Part shown: positions 1 through 6,303 of the stretch, one piece after another
Position numbering within the stretch: position 1 is the stretch's first letter
Layout of the letters: the number at the start of each line of letters is the position of its first letter
Source: Micavibrio sp.
GTDB lineage: Bacteria; Pseudomonadota; Alphaproteobacteria; Micavibrionales; Micavibrionaceae
Length of the DNA stretch: 33,471 nucleotides
NCBI GenBank assembly: GCA_002695035.1
Contig: NZNU01000007.1
Coordinates: 1-33,471, forward strand
Direction: 5' to 3'
The notes under the pieces: generated by a model
What the model was told of the DNA's origin: nothing
Seen by the model: only the letters and a program-made list of their open reading frames with translations
The model's database searches: none
Translations under genes and position numbers: made by a program

Positions 1-63
1 AAGTGCCACCATTAAAAACATAAAGAAAAAAGCAGCTTTTTTAATTTCGCTTCCTCTATACAT
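1..63 (-). CDS. Partial unknown protein with hydrophobic N-terminus
   Basis: The first 21 codons of a minus-strand gene are present and the rest lies beyond the window edge. The ATG at 63-61 follows an AGGGAA-like ribosome site about six bases upstream, and the frame stays open to base 1. The start MYRGSEIKK is followed by a Phe/Met/Leu-rich hydrophobic stretch, suggesting a signal peptide or membrane anchor. It follows the holin gene by about 20 bases, so it is probably part of the same phage lysis/tail operon, perhaps a spanin-like or other small membrane protein. Too little is visible to name it. Confidence 0.4.
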   Translation of the reverse strand, partial: MYRGSEIKKAAFFFMFLMVAL

Positions 64-84
64 AACATTTCCCTAACTCTTTAA

Positions 85-669
85 CTAATCATTATATTTT
101 TTTCTTTTGCGTATACCACTAACCATATTCTCAGATAAAAGTTCAACTTTTTTTTGCATAATATCCTCATTTTTTTCGTAATAGTTTATTTTTTTGTCCT
201 CACTGCGCTTGTAAACATAAATCCCCAAAACTGACAAACCAACGGCCCATATAGTCCCGAGAGACTCCATGGCTTCTATGACAAGGCTTGCGCTCTCGGT
301 TTCATAAATAATAACCCAGGCTAGCGCCAGCATCTGCGCCGCCCAGGTAATGGCTATTAAATATCCAAAAGTCGGACGCATCCGCCTGACATAAGGATCA
401 GAGGATGCAACCTCAGCGCGAAGCGACTCGTTGATTTGACTTATAGCGTTTTCACGCTCCTGCGCTTCCAGCTCCGCCATTTTTTCAATATGCCGATTGG
501 CTTCTTGCATTTGTTCAGGGGTTACTTGCCCTCTTTTTACAGCGTCATCCAGTTGCTCCAGCGCCTCGGACGCACCGCGCGCAACAGGGTTATCTACGTG
601 CGACAGGGCCTCTTTTACGGCATTGACAAGAACAGGTATGCCCACTTGCGCTAAAATTCCGGCAACCAT
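85..669 (-). CDS. 3TM-type phage holin (GTA_holin_3TM-like)
   Basis: This 194-residue protein matches the layout of the 3TM-type holin family found in alphaproteobacterial prophages and gene transfer agents. It has an amphipathic N-terminal part, a Glu/Gln-rich probable coiled coil around residues 50-85, a conserved SDPYVRRMRP-type segment near 90-100, then two clear membrane helices at about 101-122 and 130-152. The Lys/Glu-rich C-terminal tail (155-194) is probably cytoplasmic. Holins form the inner-membrane lesions that release endolysin. The gene begins two bases after the endolysin fragment ends, the usual endolysin-holin pairing. The reading frame is intact although its partner endolysin is broken. 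Family assignment is by recognition; holin activity is inferred. Confidence 0.75.
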   Translation of the reverse strand: MVAGILAQVGIPVLVNAVKEALSHVDNPVARGASEALEQLDDAVKRGQVTPEQMQEANRHIEKMAELEAQERENAISQINESLRAEVASSDPYVRRMRPTFGYLIAITWAAQMLALAWVIIYETESASLVIEAMESLGTIWAVGLSVLGIYVYKRSEDKKINYYEKNEDIMQKKVELLSENMVSGIRKRKKYND

Positions 670-671
670 GC

Positions 672-956
672 TTACACCTCCACCAGTTTGTAGAAGATGT
701 GCCTACCGATAGTCACTGTGTTTTTACGTGGATCAGCCCATGCTGGTGAGACATAATCGGCGTGGTAATGTGTTGCACCCTGCGTGCTGTCCTCTATCAA
801 TCCTTCAACGGCGCGCCTGGCTATACGTTTGCAGGTCACGAAATGTTTGTCTTCCTCGGTCAGTGCAAGTAAACGTGAATATTGTGGATCAGATTTATTC
901 CAGCAGGAAAATTGATATGGTTTTTGACAAATTTGTATGATGTTATTGTTTAACAA
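672..956 (-). pseudogene. SleB-type cell wall hydrolase (endolysin), N-terminus deleted
   Basis: About 90 residues match the C-terminal half of the SleB/Hydrolase_2 family as found in phage endolysins. Landmarks are the KPYQFSCWN block near the start, a central helix with RIARRAVEGL, the GATHYHADYV.PAW block and a final IGRHIFYKL. The N-terminal half, with the EARGE-type motif carrying the catalytic glutamate, is absent: upstream bases encode the start of a different gene in another frame. The only start available is a TTG at 956-954 with a badly spaced ribosome site, so translation is doubtful. The holin follows at once. I treat it as an inactive remnant created by the deletion described at 943-981. 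Confidence 0.75.
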
Positions 957-981
957 AGGCCTCTGATATCGTAGTAGACAT
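943..981 (-). pseudogene. First 12 codons of phage major capsid gene, cut by deletion
   Basis: An ATG at 981-979, preceded by a good GAGG ribosome site eight bases away, opens a 12-codon frame reading MSTTISEAFVKQ and then TAA. This closely resembles the usual N-terminus of capsid proteins from short-tailed alphaproteobacterial phages (M..TI..AFVKQ, normally continuing F/Y-E.EVH). After the lysine-glutamine codons the sequence turns directly into endolysin sequence in another frame. It lies next after the scaffold in the phage gene order, exactly where a capsid gene is expected. The match is from memory and only 12 residues long, so it needs an alignment. Confidence 0.6.
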
Positions 982-1037
982 ATGAGTTACCTCATTTCTT
1001 ATTTAGGGGTTAAATGAAAAACAGGCATAACAGTTGA

Positions 1038-1057
1038 CCATCCGAGCTTTCGGATGG
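1038..1057 (-). promoter_or_regulatory. 8-bp perfect hairpin in leader of capsid remnant
   Basis: CCATCCGA and TCGGATGG are perfect inverted repeats separated by four bases. No T-tract follows on either strand, so it is not a simple terminator. On the minus strand it lies between the promoter at 1174-1203 and the capsid start at 981, inside a leader of about 185 bases. It could be an mRNA-stabilising stem or a protein-binding site. The rest of 982-1334 holds the two divergent promoters, and I see no convincing gene there. Confidence 0.4.
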
Positions 1058-1173
1058 GCTGCTCACCTGACAATGTATGAAGATTTTGAGCGGGCAACCA
1101 TTGAGGGCTGTTATCCAATTATCAACGTATTTTAAGCATTTCAAAAAGATGCAATTATGGCGTTGATAAAACC

Positions 1174-1203
1174 ACTATAGGATTAAATTCCTTTTATTGT
1201 CAA
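1174..1203 (-). promoter_or_regulatory. Sigma-70-type promoter toward capsid remnant and holin
   Basis: On the minus strand, TTGACA (1203-1198) is followed after 18 bases by TATAGT (1179-1174), a perfect -35 and a five-of-six -10. Transcription would start near 1167 and run through the hairpin at 1038-1057 into the capsid start, endolysin fragment and holin. It is divergent from the PilZ promoter at 1244-1271. In the original phage it could have restarted late-gene transcription beyond the PilZ insert. Confidence 0.5.
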
Positions 1204-1243
1204 TTCTTTTTTTGACTTTTTTTGAAGCAATTTCATTTTTTTG

Positions 1244-1281
1244 TTGAAATTCGACAAAGAATCCTTATTATTTACGTAAAT
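1244..1281 (+). promoter_or_regulatory. PilZ gene promoter with overlapping palindrome
   Basis: TTGAAA at 1244-1249 and TATTAT at 1266-1271 are separated by 16 bases, each five of six to consensus. The perfect palindrome ATTTACGTAAAT (1270-1281) overlaps the -10 end and the expected start site, a position typical of a repressor operator. The leader to the ATG at 1335 is about 57 bases and ends with AGGA nine bases before the start. Promoter by inspection only. Confidence 0.5.
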
Positions 1282-1334
1282 TACGGTAATGTGTGGTGTC
1301 TTTAAAAATATAAAAAAGTTTAGGACGCCTTTCG

Positions 1335-1730
1335 ATGATTAAGTCATTTATTAGAAATATGAGAGCAAATGCTGCTATGAATACGCAAGCACAACAGGTA
1401 GAAAACAAACGCGTCTATCCTCGCCGGGATAATGATCGCTGTATCAGTGAAATAGACGGAAAACGCCATCCTGTCGAAGACTGGAGTTTTGGAGGCTTGC
1501 GCCTTATCGGCGACTTTAGAACCTATACAGTAGGACAAAGCCTGCCCATCACTGTTAAGTTTAAATTACAAGATCAAATCATGCGCATCCATCACGCGGC
1601 AACAGTTGTACGCCGCAGCGGACAAAACATGGCTCTTCAGTTTGAACCCTTAACACAGGACATGCGCACCAACTTCCAAAAAGTTGTCGATGACTTTAAC
1701 GCACAGGAATTTGCAAGTTCCCAGGCATAA
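1335..1730 (+). CDS. PilZ domain protein (c-di-GMP receptor), carried inside prophage
   Basis: A 131-residue single-domain PilZ protein. Both ligand motifs are complete: the RxxxR motif at residues 26-30 (RVYPR) and DxSxxG at 49-54 (DWSFGG), followed by the expected beta-barrel strands and a C-terminal helix to residue 131. PilZ proteins bind cyclic di-GMP and act as adaptors controlling motility, polysaccharide or pilus machinery; the partner here is unknown. It lacks a signal peptide or membrane segment, so it should be cytoplasmic. The gene has its own promoter and terminator and runs against the surrounding phage genes, between scaffold and capsid, the classical arrangement of a phage-carried extra gene (moron). 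The DWSxGG variant is familiar from chromosomal alphaproteobacterial PilZ proteins, so host origin is likely. A chromosomal rearrangement is the alternative. Confidence 0.85.
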   Translation: MIKSFIRNMRANAAMNTQAQQVENKRVYPRRDNDRCISEIDGKRHPVEDWSFGGLRLIGDFRTYTVGQSLPITVKFKLQDQIMRIHHAATVVRRSGQNMALQFEPLTQDMRTNFQKVVDDFNAQEFASSQA

Positions 1731-1799
1731 CAGCTTTTGACATCTAAATCTTTTGTGCAGAAAAATTTAGATTGAGGGTGTTAGTCTGATAAGAGAAAA

Positions 1800-1827
1800 G
1801 GATGGGTCAACGCCCATCCTTTTTTTT
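1800..1827. terminator. Bidirectional terminator between PilZ gene and scaffold gene
   Basis: GGATGGG (1800-1806) and CCCATCC (1813-1819) form a perfect stem with a six-base loop, followed on the plus strand by eight T (1820-1827), a standard rho-independent terminator for the PilZ transcript. On the minus strand the same stem is followed by TTTTCTCTT, so it would also end phage transcripts after the scaffold gene. Confidence 0.8.
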
Positions 1828-1851
1828 AATTTCAGGTAATATTTCTTTAAT

Positions 1852-2577
1852 TTACGACTTATAGATATTTTCAAATCCCTTTGTCACCTTCGCGATAAAG
1901 GCTGGATCTTTGTCTTTCCAATATTTCGGATCCTTCATCATTGCATCAAGAGATTTTTCATCCGCACCTTCACTAGAAAGCTGCCCCTCTTTTACTTTTA
2001 AAGACGGCGCATCACTTTTCATCATGCGATAAAGCGCCATTATACCTTCATAAGAGCTGGCCAGTCCTTCCAACACATCATCGGGTAGGTTTTTCCGGCC
2101 GTAATTAAGCATCTGCCGCGAGATTTCCTGCCATTTTTCGATACTTCCGAATTTATCGACAAGCTTTTCAATTTCACGGTCAGCTTGAAATTCTACAGCC
2201 ATCTCAGCAATTAATGGCAACATCTTCTCAGCTGCAGCATCATATACTGCCTGTACTTGAGCCTGTGTGAACCCCATATTAAAAAACTTCTTATTGAGTT
2301 CTGGGTCGACTGTAAAAAACTCATGTGGAATTTGCACGTCATAATCTTCAGCACAATCCGGGCAACCAAGCATCTTCGCCATGCGGAATTTCTCTTCCTC
2401 CGTTTCCGGTGCTTTCATGACTTTTGACAACTTTTTTTCCAGTTCCAGATAAGATTTTACCAACGCCTCAATACGGATTTCCCCTGTCTGCTCATTTATA
2501 AATTTAGACGGTAAAGCCTGATCTACGCGCTCTTCTTTATTATTGCACTCATCATTTTCTAGTAAATTATCACTCAT
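1852..2577 (-). CDS. Phage head scaffolding / capsid assembly protein
   Basis: This 241-residue acidic, helical protein resembles scaffolding proteins of short-tailed alphaproteobacterial prophages. Diagnostic stretches are a LVKSYLELEKKLS-type segment near residue 45, the DPELNKKFFNMGFTQAQVQAVYDAAAEKMLP block near 92-124, and an FGSIEKWQEISRQML block near 144-158. The C-terminus is charged, ending in AFIAKVTKGFENIYKS; scaffolds usually contact capsid through such a basic tail. Scaffold directs procapsid assembly, yet here the capsid gene is reduced to 12 codons, so the protein has no visible partner in the window. The start has a strong AAGGAG site. It follows the Bbp19-like gene by 24 bases in one operon with the portal. 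Confidence 0.75.
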   Translation of the reverse strand: MSDNLLENDECNNKEERVDQALPSKFINEQTGEIRIEALVKSYLELEKKLSKVMKAPETEEEKFRMAKMLGCPDCAEDYDVQIPHEFFTVDPELNKKFFNMGFTQAQVQAVYDAAAEKMLPLIAEMAVEFQADREIEKLVDKFGSIEKWQEISRQMLNYGRKNLPDDVLEGLASSYEGIMALYRMMKSDAPSLKVKEGQLSSEGADEKSLDAMMKDPKYWKDKDPAFIAKVTKGFENIYKS

Positions 2578-2601
2578 GATCTACTCCTTAAGTTAAGTGA
2601 T

Positions 2602-2871
2602 TTAAATTGAATTGCCGTTTCCGCGGTTAATAAGTCTTTGTATGGTTGCGACAACAGCCCTTTGCCCTTCCTGATAACGCAGCAATTCCGAAGAACTGTC
2701 CGCTCCTAGTACCCGGGCGAATGTCATGTTTTGCAGATATGTCAGCACTGTTTTACCATCATCTGTGGTAAACAAGCGGGCAAAGGCTTTCTCTGCTTTT
2801 TGAGGGTCTATATCAGCCATATAGTTAACTTCAATATTGGGTTTTGTCTGTCTGTTAAAAATTTTAAACAT
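2602..2871 (-). CDS. Bbp19-like phage protein
   Basis: An 89-residue protein resembling the Bbp19 family named after a Bordetella phage BPP-1 protein: an AFARLFTTDDGKTVLTYL segment around residues 29-46 and a C-terminal EGQRAVVATIQRLI helix around 68-81. Proteins of this family sit beside portal genes in podovirus-type genomes; their exact role is not established, though head or neck association is presumed. It overlaps the end of the portal gene by eight bases, and its ribosome site GGGGAG lies inside the portal gene, indicating translational coupling. The later methionine at residue 18 is a less likely start because it lacks a comparable site. Confidence 0.7.
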   Translation of the reverse strand: MFKIFNRQTKPNIEVNYMADIDPQKAEKAFARLFTTDDGKTVLTYLQNMTFARVLGADSSSELLRYQEGQRAVVATIQRLINRGNGNSI

Positions 2872-4339
2872 ACATCTCCCCTTCGCCCTGATTGACTAAC
2901 TCTGTCGGTAAAGCAGGTGCCGCGTTTACAAGATCACTTGGAACACCAAGTGCCTCTGCAAGGAATGTTGCTGCCTGTGGTAGGTTAATCGTTTGAGCCG
3001 CTTCCGGCCCCATCGCAAGGACTGAATTTATCCATGACAATGTGTTTTGGACATGTTTTTGACCTTGTGTTCTGGCGAGTGGTGAACGGTAATCAATTTC
3101 CACCATACGCCCGTCAATTTGAATGTCCGGCACTTCCCCACGTCGGCGCAGAATTTCATAAGCCCTGATGATAAGTGGTGTCAGAAGCTCTGACTGCAGG
3201 CGACCATAGGACGCACCAAGCAGAAGAGACATTTCACCTGAACGCTCAAGAACCTCGGTTGCTGTCATGGAGCGGGCCTCTATCTGAGGCAAGCGATCGA
3301 CCAGAAGAGCGTGCCTAATACGTGCTCTTAAGTCTTCAAGCACAAGCTGTGAAACATCGAAACGGCCCGGCATATCCAGTGGTGTTAAACCTTTCGAACC
3401 AACAGCTTTGGGAATTATCGCCCCGGGTATAAGCTCTATATTAGCTGGATTAAGGACACCATCATCATCGGCTTGCCAAATGCCTGATATCGCAATCGAA
3501 GCATTCTTTAGGATCAGCTCGACCACTTTATTCGCTGTTTTAATGTCCGGTAACACTTTCATCACAGGTGAACGCCCGTAAATTTCACCGGGGGATTTCA
3601 TCCAACGGAAATTGATAAAAGGATTATGCTCCAGACGCACATGCGCCAATTCTACTGCATTATCCGGAACAGAAGCACTGTATACATAACCTTCCTCCTC
3701 AGCGACAACAGATTCGCACACATTGTATATTTCCTCATTATTTTTGCGTTCCATTTGTTCCGGTAAATCCGCATATGGATATCTGTCTCTGATTTGCGCC
3801 GCCGTCATTTCAAGTTTTCGGTATGTGTTTTCAAGGCGACCATTACCCCCCTCATCCATTGCCACCGACATTAAAGGCACTGATGTGAAATTAAATGCCG
3901 ATAATGCGCCAGGCTCGGATTCTTCGAAAAGCAGACTGGCGGTACCGCCGACTGTCAAATCCAGAAAACACTGGTGCAGTTCAACTGAAAAATTGCTCCG
4001 GTCAAAATGCGACTGAACGGTTTTGGCAGCCTTTTCAAGGATAGAAGCCAGTGCCTGTCTGTCAGTTTCTGTAACATCAGGCCCGGGTTTCAGACCAAAC
4101 CATTGTGACCAGGGCGGTGTAAGGTGTCCCAATAATGATGCTGCCAGTTGCTCTATAGCGTCTGAGGCGGTGGCATCATAAAGGTCAGACCCTCTGCGCC
4201 CTGAGGATTTGCCGTTTATATTGTTTGTTTTGTGTTGCGGCAGGGCGTAATTATAGCAATCCTGCCACAATCCGAGCCAGCCATCTTTAACAGCCATAGC
4301 TCGCTGATATCTTTTTTCGACTAATTTTGTCCGAGTCAT
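2864..4339 (-). CDS. Phage portal (head-tail connector) protein, T7-like
   Basis: At 491 residues this fits the T7-like head-to-tail connecting protein family (portal). The opening EKRYQRAMAVKDGWLGLWQD resembles the family's first helix. Other typical parts are the YDATASDAIEQLAASLLGHLTPPWSQWFGL block near residues 53-82, the HNPFINFRWMKSPGEIYGRSPVM block near 238-260, and the SMTATEVLERSGEM helix near 356-370. Twelve portal subunits form the ring through which DNA enters the procapsid and onto which the tail builds. The frame is intact with no internal stop. It lies between the small RKTLLGE protein (three bases away) and the Bbp19-like gene (overlap). Without capsid or terminase in view it cannot work as a packaging portal from this locus alone. 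Confidence 0.9.
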   Translation of the reverse strand: MTRTKLVEKRYQRAMAVKDGWLGLWQDCYNYALPQHKTNNINGKSSGRRGSDLYDATASDAIEQLAASLLGHLTPPWSQWFGLKPGPDVTETDRQALASILEKAAKTVQSHFDRSNFSVELHQCFLDLTVGGTASLLFEESEPGALSAFNFTSVPLMSVAMDEGGNGRLENTYRKLEMTAAQIRDRYPYADLPEQMERKNNEEIYNVCESVVAEEEGYVYSASVPDNAVELAHVRLEHNPFINFRWMKSPGEIYGRSPVMKVLPDIKTANKVVELILKNASIAISGIWQADDDGVLNPANIELIPGAIIPKAVGSKGLTPLDMPGRFDVSQLVLEDLRARIRHALLVDRLPQIEARSMTATEVLERSGEMSLLLGASYGRLQSELLTPLIIRAYEILRRRGEVPDIQIDGRMVEIDYRSPLARTQGQKHVQNTLSWINSVLAMGPEAAQTINLPQAATFLAEALGVPSDLVNAAPALPTELVNQGEGEMYV

Positions 4340-4342
4340 AAC

Positions 4343-4600
4343 TTACTCTCCCAAAAGAGTTTTTCGTGAATTTGAAGAGTCTGCTTTTTGCGACAAAACA
4401 CCTCTGAACCCTGTCAAAACTGTTCCGAACCGGCCTCTTTGTCGTCGCAAAAGGTTATCCGAGCGTTGCTTAGAAGTGTCCTTGGACGCATCTTCCGTAT
4501 TGGTTTCCGTAGTTTTTTCCCGATACACAGGAACTTCCCTGATGATGGTTCTGGTCGGGCCATAGTCAGGGGACCCGCCTCCTGAAATCATACTTCCCAT
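4343..4600 (-). CDS. Small conserved phage protein upstream of portal
   Basis: An 85-residue basic protein. The N-terminus is Gly/Ser-rich and disordered-looking; the conserved end contains RGRFGTVLTGFRGVL and finishes RKTLLGE. Short proteins with this ending occur next to portal genes in many short-tailed prophages, but I know of no assigned function; a small virion or head-completion role is a guess. The start has a good AAGGAG ribosome site seven bases upstream, and it ends three bases before the portal start, so the two are surely co-translated. The reading frame is intact. Confidence 0.65.
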   Translation of the reverse strand: MGSMISGGGSPDYGPTRTIIREVPVYREKTTETNTEDASKDTSKQRSDNLLRRQRGRFGTVLTGFRGVLSQKADSSNSRKTLLGE

Positions 4601-4601
4601 T

Positions 4602-5024
4602 TCAATACTCCTTTTTTATGTGGTTGGATGAATTAATGAATTTGTAAAGCTGGTATGGCGTTATTATAAAACGGCTATGGATTCCCAAAATGCGTTTTAC
4701 GGCCTCTACGCATGTGAAGGGCATAAGAGGTGCCGGCTTAAGTTTTTTGTGATTAGGCGTTGCCGGCAAAATCTTATGACCCTGGCTTGTAAGCCATTCT
4801 GTGAGATCAAAACTCAGAGGTAATTTCTGCGACACAATTTCGGTATAATGCGATAGCGGATCAAATGTGATCCAGTGATCACCGTCATTGAAGACAACAA
4901 AGCAGTGTTGAAACCCTTTCTTCAGAAAACGAAGGATTTTTAACTCGCTGTTGCCGGAAAATACGACCCATGTTTTTTTAGGTGATTCTACCGTTTCGTT
5001 TTGCAAGGTGGTCGGGGCTGTCAT
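4602..5024 (-). CDS. Phage protein, possible permuted papain-like (NlpC/YiiX-type) fold
   Basis: A 140-residue protein of unknown function found in this kind of prophage. From about residue 20 it has a strand pattern WVVFSG, then HCFVVFNDGDHWITFDPLSH (around 40-60) and later PFTCVEAVKRILGI (around 104-117), ending in ITPYQLYKF. A histidine at the start of a beta strand and a cysteine at the start of a later helix is the order seen in circularly permuted NlpC/P60 (YiiX-like) cysteine hydrolases, so a papain-like fold is possible. This is inference from motif order only. It overlaps the preceding gene by an ATGA junction and is followed at once by the small portal-side protein. Confidence 0.55.
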   Translation of the reverse strand: MTAPTTLQNETVESPKKTWVVFSGNSELKILRFLKKGFQHCFVVFNDGDHWITFDPLSHYTEIVSQKLPLSFDLTEWLTSQGHKILPATPNHKKLKPAPLMPFTCVEAVKRILGIHSRFIITPYQLYKFINSSNHIKKEY

Positions 5025-5443
5025 ACTCTCGCCCCCTGCTGAGGCATATTATGGTATGCGTGAGGGAATGGGATAATCTTTCTTTCAATAATGCCCTTAT
5101 CCTCAAGAATTTCCCCCAAAATTTCCATGGCTTCAGTCCACAGATAGAACGATTTTTGTTCCTTCGGATGGTATTTGTTAGGGGCCATATTTCTGATGCC
5201 GTAATGTCGCATAACGTATATTTGGTCACGACTTAAACGGCAGTTTCTATACAATCTATCGACTATTTTCAAAATATCTATCGCCTCGCAAGGCCTTACG
5301 CAGTCCCCCTCTCCTGCTGTGAATTTGGCACCTTCAGCACGTGCCATGTAAGTCCGGACAAACCAAAACCAGGCCTCTTCCGCATCACTGAAAAGCGTTA
5401 CATTTAAAGTCGGATCATCTGACGAATAAGTATAAATTTTCAC
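5021..5443 (-). CDS. Phage-associated hypothetical protein, first gene of operon
   Basis: A 140-residue protein of unknown function. The N-terminus (EEAWFWFVRTYMARAEGAKF) and a helical C-terminal half (RDQIYVMRHYGIRNMAPNK followed by FYLWTEAMEILGEILEDKGII) recall a conserved alphaproteobacterial phage-linked family with no named role. The middle contains two cysteines within GDCVRPCEAIDILKIVDRLYR. The helical C-terminal part could bind DNA, but nothing proves it. It is the promoter-proximal gene of the remaining phage operon, ends in an ATGA overlap with the next gene, and is divergent from the S24-like regulator 133 bases away. The frame is intact. Confidence 0.6.
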   Translation of the reverse strand: MKIYTYSSDDPTLNVTLFSDAEEAWFWFVRTYMARAEGAKFTAGEGDCVRPCEAIDILKIVDRLYRNCRLSRDQIYVMRHYGIRNMAPNKYHPKEQKSFYLWTEAMEILGEILEDKGIIERKIIPFPHAYHNMPQQGARV

Positions 5444-5576
5444 TTTCTTTCACCTTTTTGTTTTATATCTGTTCTTTATATGTTCTTATTGATGCCAGAT
5501 TAAAAATAGTTGTCAAGAAAATAATAGGACTTTTTTCCTATTTGATATTTACAGTAGATATGGGAGGTTATTTACT
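5444..5576. promoter_or_regulatory. Divergent promoter/operator region, phage operon versus S24-like regulator
   Basis: This 133-bp gap separates two divergently transcribed genes. On the minus strand a perfect TTGACA lies at 5515-5510, with ATCAAT 17 bases downstream as a weak -10 for the phage operon. An inverted repeat AATAGGA-cttttt-TCCTATT occupies 5523-5542 between the two promoters and is a plausible operator. Two TGTTCTT copies lie at about 5468-5486. The regulator start has a strong GGGAGGT ribosome site ten bases upstream. Operator use by the adjacent regulator is inferred from position only. Confidence 0.45.
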
Positions 5577-6242
5577 ATGTTTTCACATGAGGATATTTGG
5601 AATGGGATAGATCGCCTTGCGACAGCGCATGATCTTTCAACGTCAGGGCTTGCGAAAAAGGCAGGGCTTGATCCAACGACATTTAATAAAAGCAAGCGTC
5701 AAACGCCGGAAGGAAAACCTCGCTGGCCATCAACAGAAAGCCTGTCTAAAATATTATCTGTAACAGGTGCAACGCTGAGCGATCTGACTGAACTTATAGA
5801 ATCCAAAGGGAAAAAACCGTCTCATACAGCAGATAAAACACCTTTTTCTATTACATCTATCTCTTTTAAGGATACAGAGAAAAACCATGGTTTTGATCCG
5901 GCCCACACAAAACATGGCTCCTCCGTTGTATCTTTGGAGCAAGTTTTTGAATTTGAAAAATTTGCCAAGTCAGTCGTGCTTTCAGTGTTGCTTGACACGG
6001 ATGAATTTGAACCGCTTTACAGGAAAAACTCACATTTGGTATGTCGGTTAACTGAAACATTAGAAGATGGTGACAGGGTTTTGGTTAAATCCACGACCGG
6101 AAAAATATTTATCAGTGAAGTCAGCAGCTATAACAAGGGGATTATAGAATTAAAATGTATGACAGGTAAAAACCCGTCAAGACGTGTTGAGATGAGCGAC
6201 GCATCCTGGATTGCCAAGATAATATGGACGTCACAGTCTTGA
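5577..6242 (+). CDS. HTH/S24-like regulator lacking the protease dyad
   Basis: A 221-residue protein with an N-terminal helix-turn-helix (about residues 6-62, including GLAKKAGLDPTTFNKSKR and RWPSTESLSKIL) and a C-terminal LexA/S24-like beta domain (about 130-220, ending WIAKIIWTSQ). This architecture is a familiar stand-alone alphaproteobacterial regulator. In the S24 domain the expected Ser of the SMEP-type motif is replaced (DEFEPLY at 142-148), and the lysine position reads FISEV (178-182). It therefore should not self-cleave like LexA or lambda CI and may instead be a constitutive or ligand-controlled repressor. It faces the phage operon across a 133-bp gap with an inverted repeat, so it may repress that operon or simply flank the prophage edge. 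pyrE follows 61 bases later. Confidence 0.75.
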   Translation: MFSHEDIWNGIDRLATAHDLSTSGLAKKAGLDPTTFNKSKRQTPEGKPRWPSTESLSKILSVTGATLSDLTELIESKGKKPSHTADKTPFSITSISFKDTEKNHGFDPAHTKHGSSVVSLEQVFEFEKFAKSVVLSVLLDTDEFEPLYRKNSHLVCRLTETLEDGDRVLVKSTTGKIFISEVSSYNKGIIELKCMTGKNPSRRVEMSDASWIAKIIWTSQS

Positions 6243-6303
6243 TATGACTTTCACGAAAAGATAAGACTATTGATAGAGCAATCTGAATCATAAAAGGAAA
6301 ACC

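Larger units (their letters stand above)
1..5443 (-). mobile_element. Decayed short-tailed-phage prophage remnant
   Basis: Minus-strand genes in an order typical of T7-like head modules: two small accessory genes, a small conserved protein, portal, Bbp19-like protein and scaffold, then a capsid start, an endolysin fragment and a holin. Spacing is phage-like, with ATGA or short overlaps and strong ribosome sites. The capsid body and all tail genes are missing, and a PilZ gene on the opposite strand splits the scaffold from the capsid remnant. No integrase, terminase or att repeat is seen. The right end is placed at the first phage gene; the left end lies outside the window. Identification rests on recognised families and gene order, not on a database search. 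Confidence 0.75.

Noticed and set aside
1073-1135. 20-codon plus-strand frame MYEDFERATIEG...
   Set aside because: No ribosome site, lies antisense in the leader of the capsid remnant, and too short to support.
1011-1167. Riboswitch in the leader of the capsid remnant
   Set aside because: Only one simple hairpin is evident, and no conserved riboswitch core such as the c-di-GMP type is recognisable.
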